A stretch of DNA of 64,000 nt from Nostoc sp. MS1 (GCF_019976755.1 NZ_AP023441.1:3903501-3967500), one strand, 5' to 3'; counted from the stretch's first letter, positions 26,106 through 35,230 are shown. Translations and numbers: made by a program. The notes: generated by a model not told the origin, from the sequence alone.

Positions 26106-26417
26106 ATGTCAATATACGTAGGGAACCTATCCTACAGCGTCACTCAAGACGACCTTACTAAAGTATTTTCCGAGTACGGTACAGTCACGCGCGTTCAGTT
26201 ACCCACTGATAGAGAAACTGGGCGCTTGCGCGGTTTTGGTTTCGTAGAAATGGAATCATCAACCGCAGAAGATGCCGCCATTCAAGCTCTAGATGGTGCT
26301 GAATGGATGGGTCGTGTTATGAAAGTTAATAAAGCTCGTCCAAAGGAAGATAGACCCGCTCGTTCTGGCGGTGGTAGTTGGGGAAGAAATAGTGGTGGCT
26401 ACTCCCGCCAATATTAA
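26106..26417 (+). CDS. Cold-shock-type RNA-binding protein with one RRM
   Basis: 103 aa. One RRM: RNP2 IYVGNL at 3-8, RNP1 RGFGFVEM near 42-49, then a short Gly/Arg/Ser-rich tail (SGGGSWGRNSGGYSRQY). This is the plant-like, glycine-rich Rbp family of cyanobacteria, many of which are induced at low temperature and act on RNA stability or localisation. A GGAGAG site lies 5 bp before the ATG. The leader (25915-26105) is AT-rich and about 190 bp long, compatible with the long cold-regulated leaders of this family. Confidence 0.93.
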   Translation: MSIYVGNLSYSVTQDDLTKVFSEYGTVTRVQLPTDRETGRLRGFGFVEMESSTAEDAAIQALDGAEWMGRVMKVNKARPKEDRPARSGGGSWGRNSGGYSRQY

Positions 26418-26562
26418 ATCTTAACTAAAATTCAGTATTTGTATTGGCAGATCAGTGTTTGACTGGTCTGCTTTGTTGTTATTAGTCATTAGTTATTAGT
26501 CAACAGTCATTAGTTTTTTCTCCTCTGCTCTCCTGCTCCCCCATCTCCCTCATCTCCCCCAC

Positions 26563-27869
26563 CTGACAGGTGTAGGTTTTTTACAATTAGGAGGAATTGA
26601 AGCAAAAGAAATCGTCAACAGGAGTATGAGGAAAAGCACTCCAACTGGGAAGATGAATAGGAAGATGGTTGAGTAAATCAGCAATCAGGGTCAACAGGCC
26701 TAACAAAAAACAAGAAATCTGACGCTGAGGATGAAGGTGGAAAGGCTGAGAAAAGACAACATGTCGAGGTGGAAGTTGTTCGAGAGTTGGGGGAGAAGAT
26801 TGATTTTCCGCTTCGCCCCCCAGCATCACCATCCAAAGAGTGGCAACAGCGATGGCTAACCACAAACGTTCAGCACGTTGTGGTGAGAGCAAACGAGTAT
26901 GATGCCAATCCCAACCATCTCCTTTGACATCCCGATAAACACATTCTGTAGAAGGACGTAAACCGTACCAGAGTGCAGAGGCGCTCGTGGGTTCAAGGTC
27001 AGTCAAAATCAACCAAGGGTCTTTGTAACCAAAATCCCAACGGGCAAGCAATGTACATTCAACGGGATTGGTGACAAAGCAAATAATTCGACCTGACCAA
27101 GATGTTCCAGGGGTACAAACCACATCTTTTAGTGGATGCCATGTATTCCCAGATGGCAGGCGATAAGTTCCTTGATGGTTAATACGTAAAAACGGATGCC
27201 AGCCAGCAGCCACAATCAATTCATACAACCAACAAGCATACAGTCCTCTGTCAGCAGTGACTATGACATCAAACTCAGTTGGGATGGCATCTTTGATTGC
27301 TGTGAGCAGATTGTGCCAATGCCCTTTCCAACTTCCTGGCTCATGTGCTTTGACCACACACCATGCTATCGGGATTCCACAACCCGCCAAGAGTATGTTT
27401 ACTGATAAGACTACAAACTTATTGCCGATACTGGTTGCGTCTAGTGCTAGCGCAATACGCTTGATATTGGTAGGTAGCAAACTGATCACCCATAACAGCA
27501 ATGGCGCAAAACAACTACTTACATCTAGAGTCCGACGATGAAGCCCTTTTTTGGCAGAGGCTTCCTCATACCATTCTTTTAATCTTTGACGTACTGTATT
27601 TGCCTTTTCTGAGTTGACTTGAGCTATGAATTTTGACACTTTGCTCAAGCTACTTGATCTTGTCATCACTATGCCAAAACTCCATGTTGCCAGCCCTACC
27701 ACTTGTGGTAACGTCAGATGTGGCATTTTCTGTGACACTATATTTGTCCATTGTTTGAGGTACTCATTTTTCAGCATTTGAGCCTCTGTTTCACTTTGTC
27801 AGTCTGCTTTTATTTTCTGTCAAGCGTGAATGAATGCTCACACTCTTGTAAAAAACCTACACCTGTCAG
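26563..27869 (-). mobile_element. Complete insertion sequence, 1307 bp
   Basis: Bounded by perfect 23-bp terminal inverted repeats (26563-26585 and 27847-27869; left end starts CTGACAGGTGTAGG) and flanked by a 7-bp direct repeat CCCCCAC (26556-26562 and 27870-27876), the target duplication. It contains a single intact transposase gene. Intact ends and frame indicate a recent, perhaps still active, insertion. The target was a CTCCC-rich repeat upstream of the GTPase gene. Confidence 0.95.
26587..27777 (-). CDS. DDE transposase of the insertion sequence (IS4-superfamily-like)
   Basis: 396 aa, uninterrupted. RNase-H-like DDE features: first Asp in IALALDATSIG, second in VIVTADRGLY, and the Glu in STECVYRDVKGDGWDWHHTR, which fits the Y-(2)-R-(3)-E-(6)-K style of IS4-related enzymes only loosely. 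The N-terminal part is helical and probably binds the ends. Frame starts 70 bp inside the right end and stops 1 bp from the inner edge of the left end, so the element carries nothing else. Exact IS family not assigned. Confidence 0.88.
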   Translation of the reverse strand: MLKNEYLKQWTNIVSQKMPHLTLPQVVGLATWSFGIVMTRSSSLSKVSKFIAQVNSEKANTVRQRLKEWYEEASAKKGLHRRTLDVSSCFAPLLLWVISLLPTNIKRIALALDATSIGNKFVVLSVNILLAGCGIPIAWCVVKAHEPGSWKGHWHNLLTAIKDAIPTEFDVIVTADRGLYACWLYELIVAAGWHPFLRINHQGTYRLPSGNTWHPLKDVVCTPGTSWSGRIICFVTNPVECTLLARWDFGYKDPWLILTDLEPTSASALWYGLRPSTECVYRDVKGDGWDWHHTRLLSPQRAERLWLAIAVATLWMVMLGGEAENQSSPPTLEQLPPRHVVFSQPFHLHPQRQISCFLLGLLTLIADLLNHLPIHLPSWSAFPHTPVDDFFCFNSS

Positions 27870-27947
27870 CCCCCACTCCCTACTCCCTACTCCCTACTCC
27901 CCATTTATGTGCTATAGGATCAAAAAAGAGGTAAATCCAAAATAGAC

Positions 27948-29396
27948 ATGACTTCCACATTGCCTGAACCGCATCACAGCGACTCACCCAACTGGGAAGA
28001 AGAACTTGATAGCGCCATTTTTAGTTTTGAGGATATTCAAGCAGAACTTAACTATAAACAAGCACAGTCGGCGCTACGGAATTTAGTAGATAATATTGAC
28101 CTCAGTTCTCAGGAAAAGGCGGGTTTAGAGTCACAAATCGCTGATTTGGAAACCATGTTAGGCAAGTTGGACAGCATGGTAGTACAAATTGCCGCTTTTG
28201 GGATGGTGGGACGGGGTAAGTCTTCCTTACTTAATGCTTTGGTTGGGGAAAGTGTATTTGAAACTGGGCCTTTGCATGGGGTGACTCGTGCGGCTCAACG
28301 GGTGAATTGGAGTATTAGCGAGGAATTGATTGGGGAAACTGAGCGGGCTTTGCGTGTTACTTTACCATCTGTGGGGCGATCGCAAATCGAATTAATCGAC
28401 ACTCCAGGCTTAGACGAGATTGATGGTGACACCCGCGCCGCTTTGGCGGAACAGATAGCTAAACAAGCAGATTTAATTCTGTTTGTCATATCTGGGGATA
28501 TGACGAAGATTGAGCATGAGGCTCTTTCTCAATTAAGGGAAGCAGGTAAACCGATAATTCTTGTATTTAACAAGGTAGATCAGTATCCTGAAGCGGATAG
28601 GATGGCGATTTACCAAAAAATTCGAGATGAACGGGTAAGGGAGTTACTTACACCGCTCGAAATAGTCATGGCAGCTGCATCACCACTGGTAAAAACGGCT
28701 GTGCGCCGTCCTGATGGAAGTAGGGGTGTACAGGTACGTACAGGTAACGCACAAGTGGCAGAACTCAAGGTGAAGATTTTAGAGATTTTGCAACGTGAGG
28801 GTAAGGCTTTAGTCGCGCTTAACACGATGCTGTTTGCTGATAATGTGAATGAGCAACTGGTACAGCGTAAATTGATGATTCGGGAACAGAACGCCAATCA
28901 GTTGATTTGGAAGGTGGTGATGACTAAAGCTGTGGCGATCGCCCTCAATCCTGTTACAGTAGTAGATATACTTAGCAGTATAGTAATTGACGTTTCTCTC
29001 ATTTTAGGTTTATCTAAACTCTACGGTATCCCCATGACCGAAGCTGGCGCTGTGCAATTGTTGCAAAAAATCGCCTTAAGTATGGGTGGTATCGGTGTTA
29101 GTGAACTACTAGCAAATTTGGGGTTAAGTGGGTTAAAAACTTTACTAGGACTTTCTGCTACGGCTACAGCAGGTGTTGCTATTGGCCCTTATATCTCAGT
29201 CGCACTAACTCAAGCTGGGGTAGCTGGTGTTTCTTCCTACGGTATTGGACAAGTTACCAAGGTGTATTTAGCCAATGGTGCGACATGGGGGCCAGACGGG
29301 CCGAAAGCAGTAATTAATCGAATTTTGTCTACCCTGGATGAAAATTCTATCCTCAATCGGATCAAAGATGAATTACAGGTAAAGCTCCATAGATAA
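27948..29396 (+). CDS. Era/dynamin-like GTPase with C-terminal DUF697-type membrane domain
   Basis: 482 aa. GTPase domain: G1 GMVGRGKSS (about 84-92), G2 region with GVTRAAQ, G3 DTPG (about 150), G4 NKVD (about 207), G5 around AAASP. Then helical region and two hydrophobic stretches (KAVAIALNPVTVVDILSSIV and GLSGLKTLLGLSATATAGVA) followed by the YGIGQVTKVYLANG block, as in the YcjF/DUF697 family. Likely membrane-attached; chloroplasts have relatives. The IS right end lies 78 bp before the ATG, so the promoter may have been altered by the insertion. Confidence 0.86.
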   Translation: MTSTLPEPHHSDSPNWEEELDSAIFSFEDIQAELNYKQAQSALRNLVDNIDLSSQEKAGLESQIADLETMLGKLDSMVVQIAAFGMVGRGKSSLLNALVGESVFETGPLHGVTRAAQRVNWSISEELIGETERALRVTLPSVGRSQIELIDTPGLDEIDGDTRAALAEQIAKQADLILFVISGDMTKIEHEALSQLREAGKPIILVFNKVDQYPEADRMAIYQKIRDERVRELLTPLEIVMAAASPLVKTAVRRPDGSRGVQVRTGNAQVAELKVKILEILQREGKALVALNTMLFADNVNEQLVQRKLMIREQNANQLIWKVVMTKAVAIALNPVTVVDILSSIVIDVSLILGLSKLYGIPMTEAGAVQLLQKIALSMGGIGVSELLANLGLSGLKTLLGLSATATAGVAIGPYISVALTQAGVAGVSSYGIGQVTKVYLANGATWGPDGPKAVINRILSTLDENSILNRIKDELQVKLHR

Positions 29397-29468
29397 TATC
29401 AAAATAGTAGTTAATTGCAGATGCAATCCATAACTACAACAACAGTCATTCATAATTCTAATTACGAA

Positions 29469-30182
29469 TTACGAATTAACCCCCACCGCATCTCTAACAA
29501 GATGACCATCTTCCATATAGACAATGCGATCGGCAATATCTAGAATGCGGTTGTCGTGGGTAACTAGGAGAATTGTACAGCCTTGCTCTTTTGCTAATTT
29601 TTGCATTAATTCTACGACATCGCGTCCTGATTGCTTATCGAGGGCGGCTGTGGGTTCATCAGCTAAAACTATTTTAGGCTGACTGACTAAAGCACGGGCG
29701 ATCGCAACTCTTTGTTTTTGTCCTCCTGATAAGTTATCAGGATAATAATTCAGCCGATTTCCTAATCCTACTTCTTCTAACATTTCTTTTGAGCGAGTAA
29801 TCATTTCTTGAGTAGAAACTCCTGGTTGCAATTCCAAGCCCATGCGTACATTTTGTAATGCTGTTAGGCTACCATGCAAATTATGAGCCTGAAATATATA
29901 ACCATGATTACGTCGCGCTTGAGTTAATTGTTTACTATTAGCACCGCATAGTTCTTTTCCTAATATCCGTAAACTTCCAGACTGGGCTGAACGCAAGCCA
30001 CCAACTAAAGTTAGTAGCGTAGTCTTCCCTGAACCAGAAGGCCCTGTCATAATAATAATTTCTCCTGCATTAATTTTGAGATTGATATCAAATAAAACCT
30101 GTTTCTGTAGTTGTCCGCTACCAAAGTAATGGTCAAGGTTTTGAATAAAAATAACAGGCTCAGGAGTATTGATAGTTTTCAT
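29469..30182 (-). CDS. DevA-type ABC exporter ATP-binding subunit
   Basis: ATPase of a three-part DevBCA exporter. 237 aa: Walker A GPSGSGKTT (about 46-54), Q-loop around FQAHNL, signature LSGGQKQRVAIARAL, Walker B IVLADEPTAALD, His switch VTHD. The DevBCA family works with a TolC-like outer-membrane protein; DevBCA itself exports heterocyst glycolipids in Anabaena, but cyanobacteria have several paralogues with other cargo. Last gene of the leftward run devB-devC-devA; 17 bp after devC. Confidence 0.93.
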   Translation of the reverse strand: MKTINTPEPVIFIQNLDHYFGSGQLQKQVLFDINLKINAGEIIIMTGPSGSGKTTLLTLVGGLRSAQSGSLRILGKELCGANSKQLTQARRNHGYIFQAHNLHGSLTALQNVRMGLELQPGVSTQEMITRSKEMLEEVGLGNRLNYYPDNLSGGQKQRVAIARALVSQPKIVLADEPTAALDKQSGRDVVELMQKLAKEQGCTILLVTHDNRILDIADRIVYMEDGHLVRDAVGVNS

Positions 30183-30199
30183 AAATTACCAATTACGAA

Positions 30200-31375
30200 T
30201 TAAAACATATCTGCCGGGTCAGCAGATTGTAATCTACGAGTTGCTATAGTTCCAGAGAGAATACACATAATCAGGGTTAATAATAAAACTATTAACGCTC
30301 TAAATACTGTCATATATACAGGTAAATTAGTAGCGTTAGCAGCTAATCTGTAAAGCCCTAAAGGAACAATAAACCCTGGAATAAAACCTAAGACTGCCAG
30401 AATTAATGCCTCTTCAAAAATTACCCCTAATAAATATGAGTTACCATAACCCATTGCTTTGAATGTGGCATATTCTTTAATGTGGGCATTAACATCAGTG
30501 GAAAGCACTTGATAAACAATAATCACACCCACCATGAATCCCATTGATACGCCTAAACTGAAAATAAAACCGATGGGGCTTTCTTTTTTCCAATAGTCTT
30601 CTTCAAACTTGACGTATTCAGCAAGAGTTAGAACTTTGACATCATCAGGTAAATGTGATTTTAAAGCCTCTGCTACTTGTTTTGGCTCATAACCCTGTTG
30701 GACATTAACCAAGCCCAAATTAATGCTTCCTGGTTGTCTTCTAGGAAACAGCCGCAAGAAATTTTCATCACTAGAAACTAAAGTTCCATCAGCACCAAAA
30801 GAAGCACCTAGTTTAAATAAGCCACTAATCGAGATGGTGCGTTTATCTACCTCAGTAGTAACAGTTTGCCCTGCATCAATTTGGCTAAATGCCTCGTTGT
30901 ATTCACCCCTAGCCGCACGGTCAAAGACGAAATGATCTGGTAGCTTAATCTTATCTAGTTGATTATTGACCTCTGGAATGTTAAGTGCTGGTTGCTCAGG
31001 ATTAAACCCAAGTGCTTGTACTGAAGTTTTACGGCGAGTTTGGGGATTTTTCCAAGTAATCAAACCGATATACATGGGTGCTGCTGACTTGACACCTGGT
31101 ATATCCTCAGCTTGCAGCAGCCGTCGTCGGGAGAAGGTAGCGAGGTTCTGCATATTCCGACTTTGGGGGCTAATCAAAACTATATCTGCAAGCAATGCCC
31201 GATTAAGGCGAGTGTTACTGTCATACAGGGCGTTTTGAAAGCCTAACTGCATAAACATGAGGACATCCGCAAAGGCGATACCAGACAATGCAACTAAGAA
31301 GCGGTTTTTATGATAACTCAGTTGCAACCATCCTAGAGGTGTGCGTCGTTGTAATTCTTGAATGAATGTATTCAT
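30200..31375 (-). CDS. DevC-type ABC exporter membrane subunit
   Basis: 391 aa, MacB/FtsX-type permease. One membrane segment near the start (about 27-47), a large periplasmic domain (about 50-265), then three membrane segments (about 275-295, 320-345, 360-380) ending in the TIATRRLQSADPADMF tail characteristic of DevC proteins. Partner of the DevA- and DevB-like proteins encoded on either side; 19 bp downstream of the devB-like stop. Confidence 0.92.
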   Translation of the reverse strand: MNTFIQELQRRTPLGWLQLSYHKNRFLVALSGIAFADVLMFMQLGFQNALYDSNTRLNRALLADIVLISPQSRNMQNLATFSRRRLLQAEDIPGVKSAAPMYIGLITWKNPQTRRKTSVQALGFNPEQPALNIPEVNNQLDKIKLPDHFVFDRAARGEYNEAFSQIDAGQTVTTEVDKRTISISGLFKLGASFGADGTLVSSDENFLRLFPRRQPGSINLGLVNVQQGYEPKQVAEALKSHLPDDVKVLTLAEYVKFEEDYWKKESPIGFIFSLGVSMGFMVGVIIVYQVLSTDVNAHIKEYATFKAMGYGNSYLLGVIFEEALILAVLGFIPGFIVPLGLYRLAANATNLPVYMTVFRALIVLLLTLIMCILSGTIATRRLQSADPADMF

Positions 31376-31394
31376 AGTTGTCAGTTAACAGTCA

Positions 31395-32705
31395 TCAGTC
31401 AACATTTATTACTGCTTTGATTTGTAAATTGGTGAATTTGGCGGCTTTCTGGCTGGAAGGATTATCTAGTTGTACGTGGACTTCTACTACTCTGGAATCG
31501 ATATTCTCGCTGGGATCGGTGTTGATGATGTTCTGCCTTTGTACTTTCCAGCCAACCCAAGCTACTGTGCCTTGTAATTTGCTGGGCAGTGAATTGCTGG
31601 ATATCTCTACTTTTTGTCCTGGGCTGACTTTGTTGACATCGCTTTGATAAACTTCAACAACTGCATACATCTGGTTGGTTTGCCCAATCTCGACAATACC
31701 GTCGTTAGATACGACTTCACCAGAACGAGTATGAATATCGAAGACCACACCATCTTGGGGCGATCGCACATAAACTTGATCTAAGTTGGCTTTTGCTTGT
31801 TTGGCTGCCGCAACGGCACGGCTTACCTCTGCTGTGGCTGCTTCTACATCGATGGGACGCACTTCGGCTATTTTGTCTAAGGTGGCGGTGGCGGCGCTGA
31901 CTTGTTTGCTACCAGTGGCGTTAATTTTAGATAAGGCTGTTTTGGCTTCGCTGATTTGCTTACGTCCAGTGCTATCAATCCTTTGCAGGTTGGCTTGGGC
32001 TTCGTTCAACTGCTGGCTAATGGTATCAACACTGAGCCGTTTGCTGTCATAAAGCGACTGGGAAATTGCACCATCAGTATAAAGCTGTTGATAGCGTTCC
32101 CACTCAACCTGAGCATTTTTGAGTTCTGCCTCTAATCTTTTAATTGTTGCCTGTTGGGCTGATTTCTCACCTTGCCATTGCGCCTCTAACCTAGCTACCG
32201 TTTCTTGTTGTTCTCTTTCATCGCCTGTTGTTTGCGCCTGAACACGGGCAATTTCGGCTTTTTGGGCATCTATTTCGCCAACTTTTGCCCCTTCGCGTAC
32301 TTTCGCTAAATTCACCTGGGCAACCTTCACTGCTTCTTGGGCTTCTTGGTAGGCTGCTTCTAAGCGATCGCGGTTATCTAAAATAGCAATTACTTGTCCT
32401 GCTTTTACCCTGTCGCCTTCTTGAACTAATAGCTTTTCTACTCGACTTCCTTGTCCAGATGATGAAGGTGCAGAAAGTTTAATTACCTCGCCCTTCGGTT
32501 CTAACCTGCCTAAAGCTGTCACCGTTGTAATTCGTGGTGTACTGATTTGCAACACTTTGGTTGTAGGAGATGGCTGTGCTTGCTGCCATGAACTATAAGC
32601 TTTTGTGCCTGCGATCGCCAAACCTGCTACTGCCGCCACAATCACCAATTGCCGGGAATTACGCTTGAAGAATACGGAACCTTGATCTGCTACTTCGCGT
32701 ACCAT
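31395..32705 (-). CDS. DevB-type membrane fusion protein (HlyD family)
   Basis: 436 aa. One N-terminal membrane anchor (about 19-36), a biotinyl-lipoyl-like half (GQGSRVEKLLVQEGDRVKAG), a long alpha-helical hairpin coiled coil (about 115-300, Ala/Glu/Gln/Arg-rich), then the second lipoyl half (VYVRSPQDGVVFDIHTRSGE) and a beta-barrel domain. Links the inner-membrane DevC/DevA pump to an outer-membrane channel. First gene of the devBCA-like run; the divergent TetR-type gene 161 bp away is the probable regulator. Confidence 0.93.
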   Translation of the reverse strand: MVREVADQGSVFFKRNSRQLVIVAAVAGLAIAGTKAYSSWQQAQPSPTTKVLQISTPRITTVTALGRLEPKGEVIKLSAPSSSGQGSRVEKLLVQEGDRVKAGQVIAILDNRDRLEAAYQEAQEAVKVAQVNLAKVREGAKVGEIDAQKAEIARVQAQTTGDEREQQETVARLEAQWQGEKSAQQATIKRLEAELKNAQVEWERYQQLYTDGAISQSLYDSKRLSVDTISQQLNEAQANLQRIDSTGRKQISEAKTALSKINATGSKQVSAATATLDKIAEVRPIDVEAATAEVSRAVAAAKQAKANLDQVYVRSPQDGVVFDIHTRSGEVVSNDGIVEIGQTNQMYAVVEVYQSDVNKVSPGQKVEISSNSLPSKLQGTVAWVGWKVQRQNIINTDPSENIDSRVVEVHVQLDNPSSQKAAKFTNLQIKAVINVD

Positions 32706-32745
32706 AAGCCCCTCTTTATGTTTAGAATGCGAAATAAACTATTTA

Positions 32746-32773
32746 GTTTAGTAATCTATTTTTTAGACTAAAC
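32746..32773. promoter_or_regulatory. Possible operator between devB-like and TetR-type genes
   Basis: GTTTAG (32746-32751) and its complement CTAAAC (32768-32773) form a dyad separated by 16 bp in the AT-rich divergent promoter region, with a TTTAGTTTAG run on the left. Position and symmetry suit a TetR-family repressor site; the spacing is long, so this is tentative. Confidence 0.35.
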
Positions 32774-32866
32774 GGTACATTACAATATGTCAAGTGGCAG
32801 TAAAAATCTCTATAAATCACATCACTTATCGGTCTAAGCTGGTTTATTTAGCCAAGATATAAAAAT

Positions 32867-33736
32867 ATGAATAAGAGAAAGGCTCGGATAGAAAGTAATA
32901 ATAATGACCGCTTGCCATCAGCAGAGAAGGTTGATGCAATTCTCAATGGTGCAATGCAAGAGTTTCTGGCTCATGGTTATACAGCAACCACAATGGATAG
33001 AGTTACAGCAGTTGCAGGTGTATCGAAAACCACTGTATACAGCTACTTTCAAGACAAAGAAGGATTGTTTGTAGCTTTAATTGAACGCCTAGCACAAGAA
33101 AAATATTTTGCTATCCGAAATCCAGAGTTCTTCCAAGGAGAACCTCATATAGTTCTGCGACGTATAGCTACAAATATTTTTACTCAAATGGAGCAAGAGC
33201 CAGAATTTTTAGGACTGGTAAGGGTGATTATTGGCGAATCTGGTAGGTTTCCATCGTTAGCTCAAACCTTTGTGCAGAACATAGATAAAGCTGCCATAAA
33301 ACTTCTCAGCCAATATTTTGCTGACCATGAAGAATTACAATTACCTGATCCTGAAGTAGCTGCACGTATTTTTCTCGGTACATTGGTGCATTTTATTATT
33401 CTTCAGTATATGCTACATGGTCAAGATATTTTACCCATGCAGAGCGATCGCCTGATTGACAACCTAATTAACTTAATTACTATCAATCTCTGCAAAAACC
33501 CATCGACGGATAAGTATTCTGGTACAAGGCAAAAATCAACCAGACGTAAGCGTAGCGCTTCAGGTAAATTCAAGATGGACTACGCTTGTGAACCTAAACA
33601 GCTACGTTCTGTGAGATTGACGGATACAGCTTGGGAAAAGTTAGCAGAAATAGCCGAACAACATAATTTAACTCGTAGTGAGATGATTGAAATCTTTGCT
33701 CGTAAAGGTTTCTCTGGCAATCCAGATGATTCTTAG
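32867..33736 (+). CDS. TetR/AcrR regulator with an added C-terminal ribbon-helix-helix-like domain
   Basis: 289 aa. The TetR DNA-binding domain spans about 20-66 (ILNGAMQEFLAHGYTATTMD, then VSKTTVYSYFQDKEGLF). A ligand/dimer domain follows to about 205. After a basic linker (RKSTRRKRSASGKF) there is an extra 44-residue segment starting LRSVRLTDTAWEKLAEIAEQ and ending EMIEIFARKGF, which has the strand-helix-helix layout of a CopG/Arc-type domain. TetR regulators are normally about 200 aa. It is divergent from the devBCA-like operon and probably represses it. The linker is encoded by a GTAAGCGTAGCGCTTC repeat piece, hinting that a repeat insertion helped make the fusion. Confidence 0.88.
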   Translation: MNKRKARIESNNNDRLPSAEKVDAILNGAMQEFLAHGYTATTMDRVTAVAGVSKTTVYSYFQDKEGLFVALIERLAQEKYFAIRNPEFFQGEPHIVLRRIATNIFTQMEQEPEFLGLVRVIIGESGRFPSLAQTFVQNIDKAAIKLLSQYFADHEELQLPDPEVAARIFLGTLVHFIILQYMLHGQDILPMQSDRLIDNLINLITINLCKNPSTDKYSGTRQKSTRRKRSASGKFKMDYACEPKQLRSVRLTDTAWEKLAEIAEQHNLTRSEMIEIFARKGFSGNPDDS

Positions 33737-33827
33737 CCTGTGGTTAGCCCTACACTATTGTATATACATGGTAAAACAATATATGAATTTTGTATATACA
33801 TGGTAAATCATATTTGCCTACAATACT

Positions 33828-34706
33828 CTACTGACAAGCCTGTCCAGTAACTGGGGCTATTGCTTCAGCCATCTTAATGATTTGCTTAGGAGATTTATTA
33901 TAATTAACGATTAAGCGAGGAATTTCATAAGGATTATTCTTGCAGGTGTAGTTGAGAGTTTCATCATTATATAAATACGCTGATAAATAATATCTAGAAA
34001 CATAGCTTTCTACTTGTTTGTTATAAGCTCCATAAGGATAAGCAAAATGAGATGCTACCTTTTGCTGTGGGTCTAAATCTTGCGTACATCTCCTCAAGAT
34101 AGTCCTAGCTTGTAAAAGCTCACTAATAAGTTCTCGTCGTGCTAATGTTGTTAAATCTCTATGATTTAAGCCATGAGATTGAATATCATAAAAACCTTGT
34201 TGTAAACCTGTTCTCAATTCTTGACAACTCAAGTGTGTTTTACTATCACTTGCCTTCTGAACCAAACGGCTAGGATTAATAAATAAGACTATCTTTACTT
34301 TCGTGCCATATTTCTTTTCTAATTTTAATAAAATTGGCAATAACTTTGTGTGTACTGATTTATATCCATCATCAAAAGTGAGCATAATTGGCTTCTTTCG
34401 ACGATATTCTGCTGGAACAGTTTGCGACTTAGTTATAAAAAAATCATATAAATCTTGGGTACTAAGGAACCAGTAATCATTAACAATTAAAGTTTCTAAT
34501 AATTTCTCTAACTCTTGCTTTGAGTAGTGCATCTCTTCAGGCACTAAAGTAGATGTAGATAATGTTTTATTATTTTTATTATCTAAAATGCCATGAAATC
34601 CCAAAATAGGAACAGTAGGTTCAATATAACTAAAATTAATGGCAGCTAAAGAAATAATAGCAACGAAAGCTATACTAAAGGGAAAATTTTGAGTCTTAAC
34701 TGTCAT
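33828..34706 (-). CDS. Polysaccharide deacetylase family protein, membrane-anchored
   Basis: 292 aa. An N-terminal hydrophobic segment (about 10-27) should anchor or export it. NodB-type domain: IMLTFDDGYKSVH with the catalytic/metal Asp pair near residues 107-116, the SHGLNHRDL metal-binding His pair near 180-188, and FAYPYGAYNKQVESY. Acts on N-acetylated polysaccharide outside the plasma membrane (peptidoglycan or exopolysaccharide; not resolvable). Between this gene and the TetR-type gene is a 17-bp direct repeat (TGTATATACATGGTAAA, near 33761 and 33796). Confidence 0.87.
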   Translation of the reverse strand: MTVKTQNFPFSIAFVAIISLAAINFSYIEPTVPILGFHGILDNKNNKTLSTSTLVPEEMHYSKQELEKLLETLIVNDYWFLSTQDLYDFFITKSQTVPAEYRRKKPIMLTFDDGYKSVHTKLLPILLKLEKKYGTKVKIVLFINPSRLVQKASDSKTHLSCQELRTGLQQGFYDIQSHGLNHRDLTTLARRELISELLQARTILRRCTQDLDPQQKVASHFAYPYGAYNKQVESYVSRYYLSAYLYNDETLNYTCKNNPYEIPRLIVNYNKSPKQIIKMAEAIAPVTGQACQ

Positions 34707-34831
34707 TTTGGTAGTAGTAATGCCCTGATATGGTAGTGAGAAATATTTTTAGATTAATATCCTTGTCGACCTATTTTGTCAACAAAGATAGGAGTAGGTA
34801 AATATAGCAAGAGGCAGGAGGGGGAGTCCTA

Positions 34832-34954
34832 ATGGCTAGTTTTGAAGATAGGAGAATGTCTGTACCTCGACGTTATAACCAAGAGAGGTTTTTAAATCTG
34901 TACAAAGCTAAGAACTACTCAAGCGAAGTGCTTGACTCACTAGGGATGATGTAA
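34832..34954 (+). CDS. 40-aa basic small protein of unknown function
   Basis: Short frame with a strong AGGAGG-type ribosome site 10 bases or less before its ATG and an intrinsic terminator 20 bp after its stop. The product begins MASFEDRRMSVPRRYNQERF and ends SSEVLDSLGMM; it is basic, soluble and probably helical. It is not overlapped by any other gene. I recognise no family. Ribosome site, frame and terminator together make a tight, self-contained transcription unit of less than 200 bp. Confidence 0.6.
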   Translation: MASFEDRRMSVPRRYNQERFLNLYKAKNYSSEVLDSLGMM

Positions 34955-34973
34955 TTAGTTTTTAGTAAGTGCT

Positions 34974-34997
34974 AAGGAGTGTAACAACTCCTTTTTT
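34974..34997 (+). terminator. Intrinsic terminator of the 40-aa gene
   Basis: AAGGAGT (34974-34980), six-base loop, ACTCCTT (34987-34993), followed by T to 34997. Good rightward rho-independent terminator. Confidence 0.82.
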
Positions 34998-35020
34998 ATG
35001 CTGTTTGTGTGGTAGATGAT

Positions 35021-35129
35021 TATAGCGTTTCCCATTGTGGCGAGCTACAAAATCACCCCTCCCCGCAGTGGCTTGAGGGTGCGCGATAGCGCGGGTGGGG
35101 TGTATTTCATATGCTTGGGAATTGCTATA
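35021..35129. repeat. MITE-like inverted repeat element (TATAGC..TTCCCA ends)
   Basis: 109 bp flanked by imperfect 14-bp inverted ends (TATAGCGTTTCCCA at 35021 and TGGGAATTGCTATA ending 35129; 12 of 14 match). The interior contains a C-rich/G-rich pair (CACCCCTCCCCGC and GCGGGTGGGGTG) able to form a hairpin. No coding capacity. Confidence 0.65.
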
Positions 35130-35230
35130 ATTGAAAATGTAGAGACTGCTTAAGCGATTATAAATGAATGTCCTCTACTACCATAACTCACATAAAAAAA
35201 TCGCATAGATTTTTCGTCATCAGTATAAGC

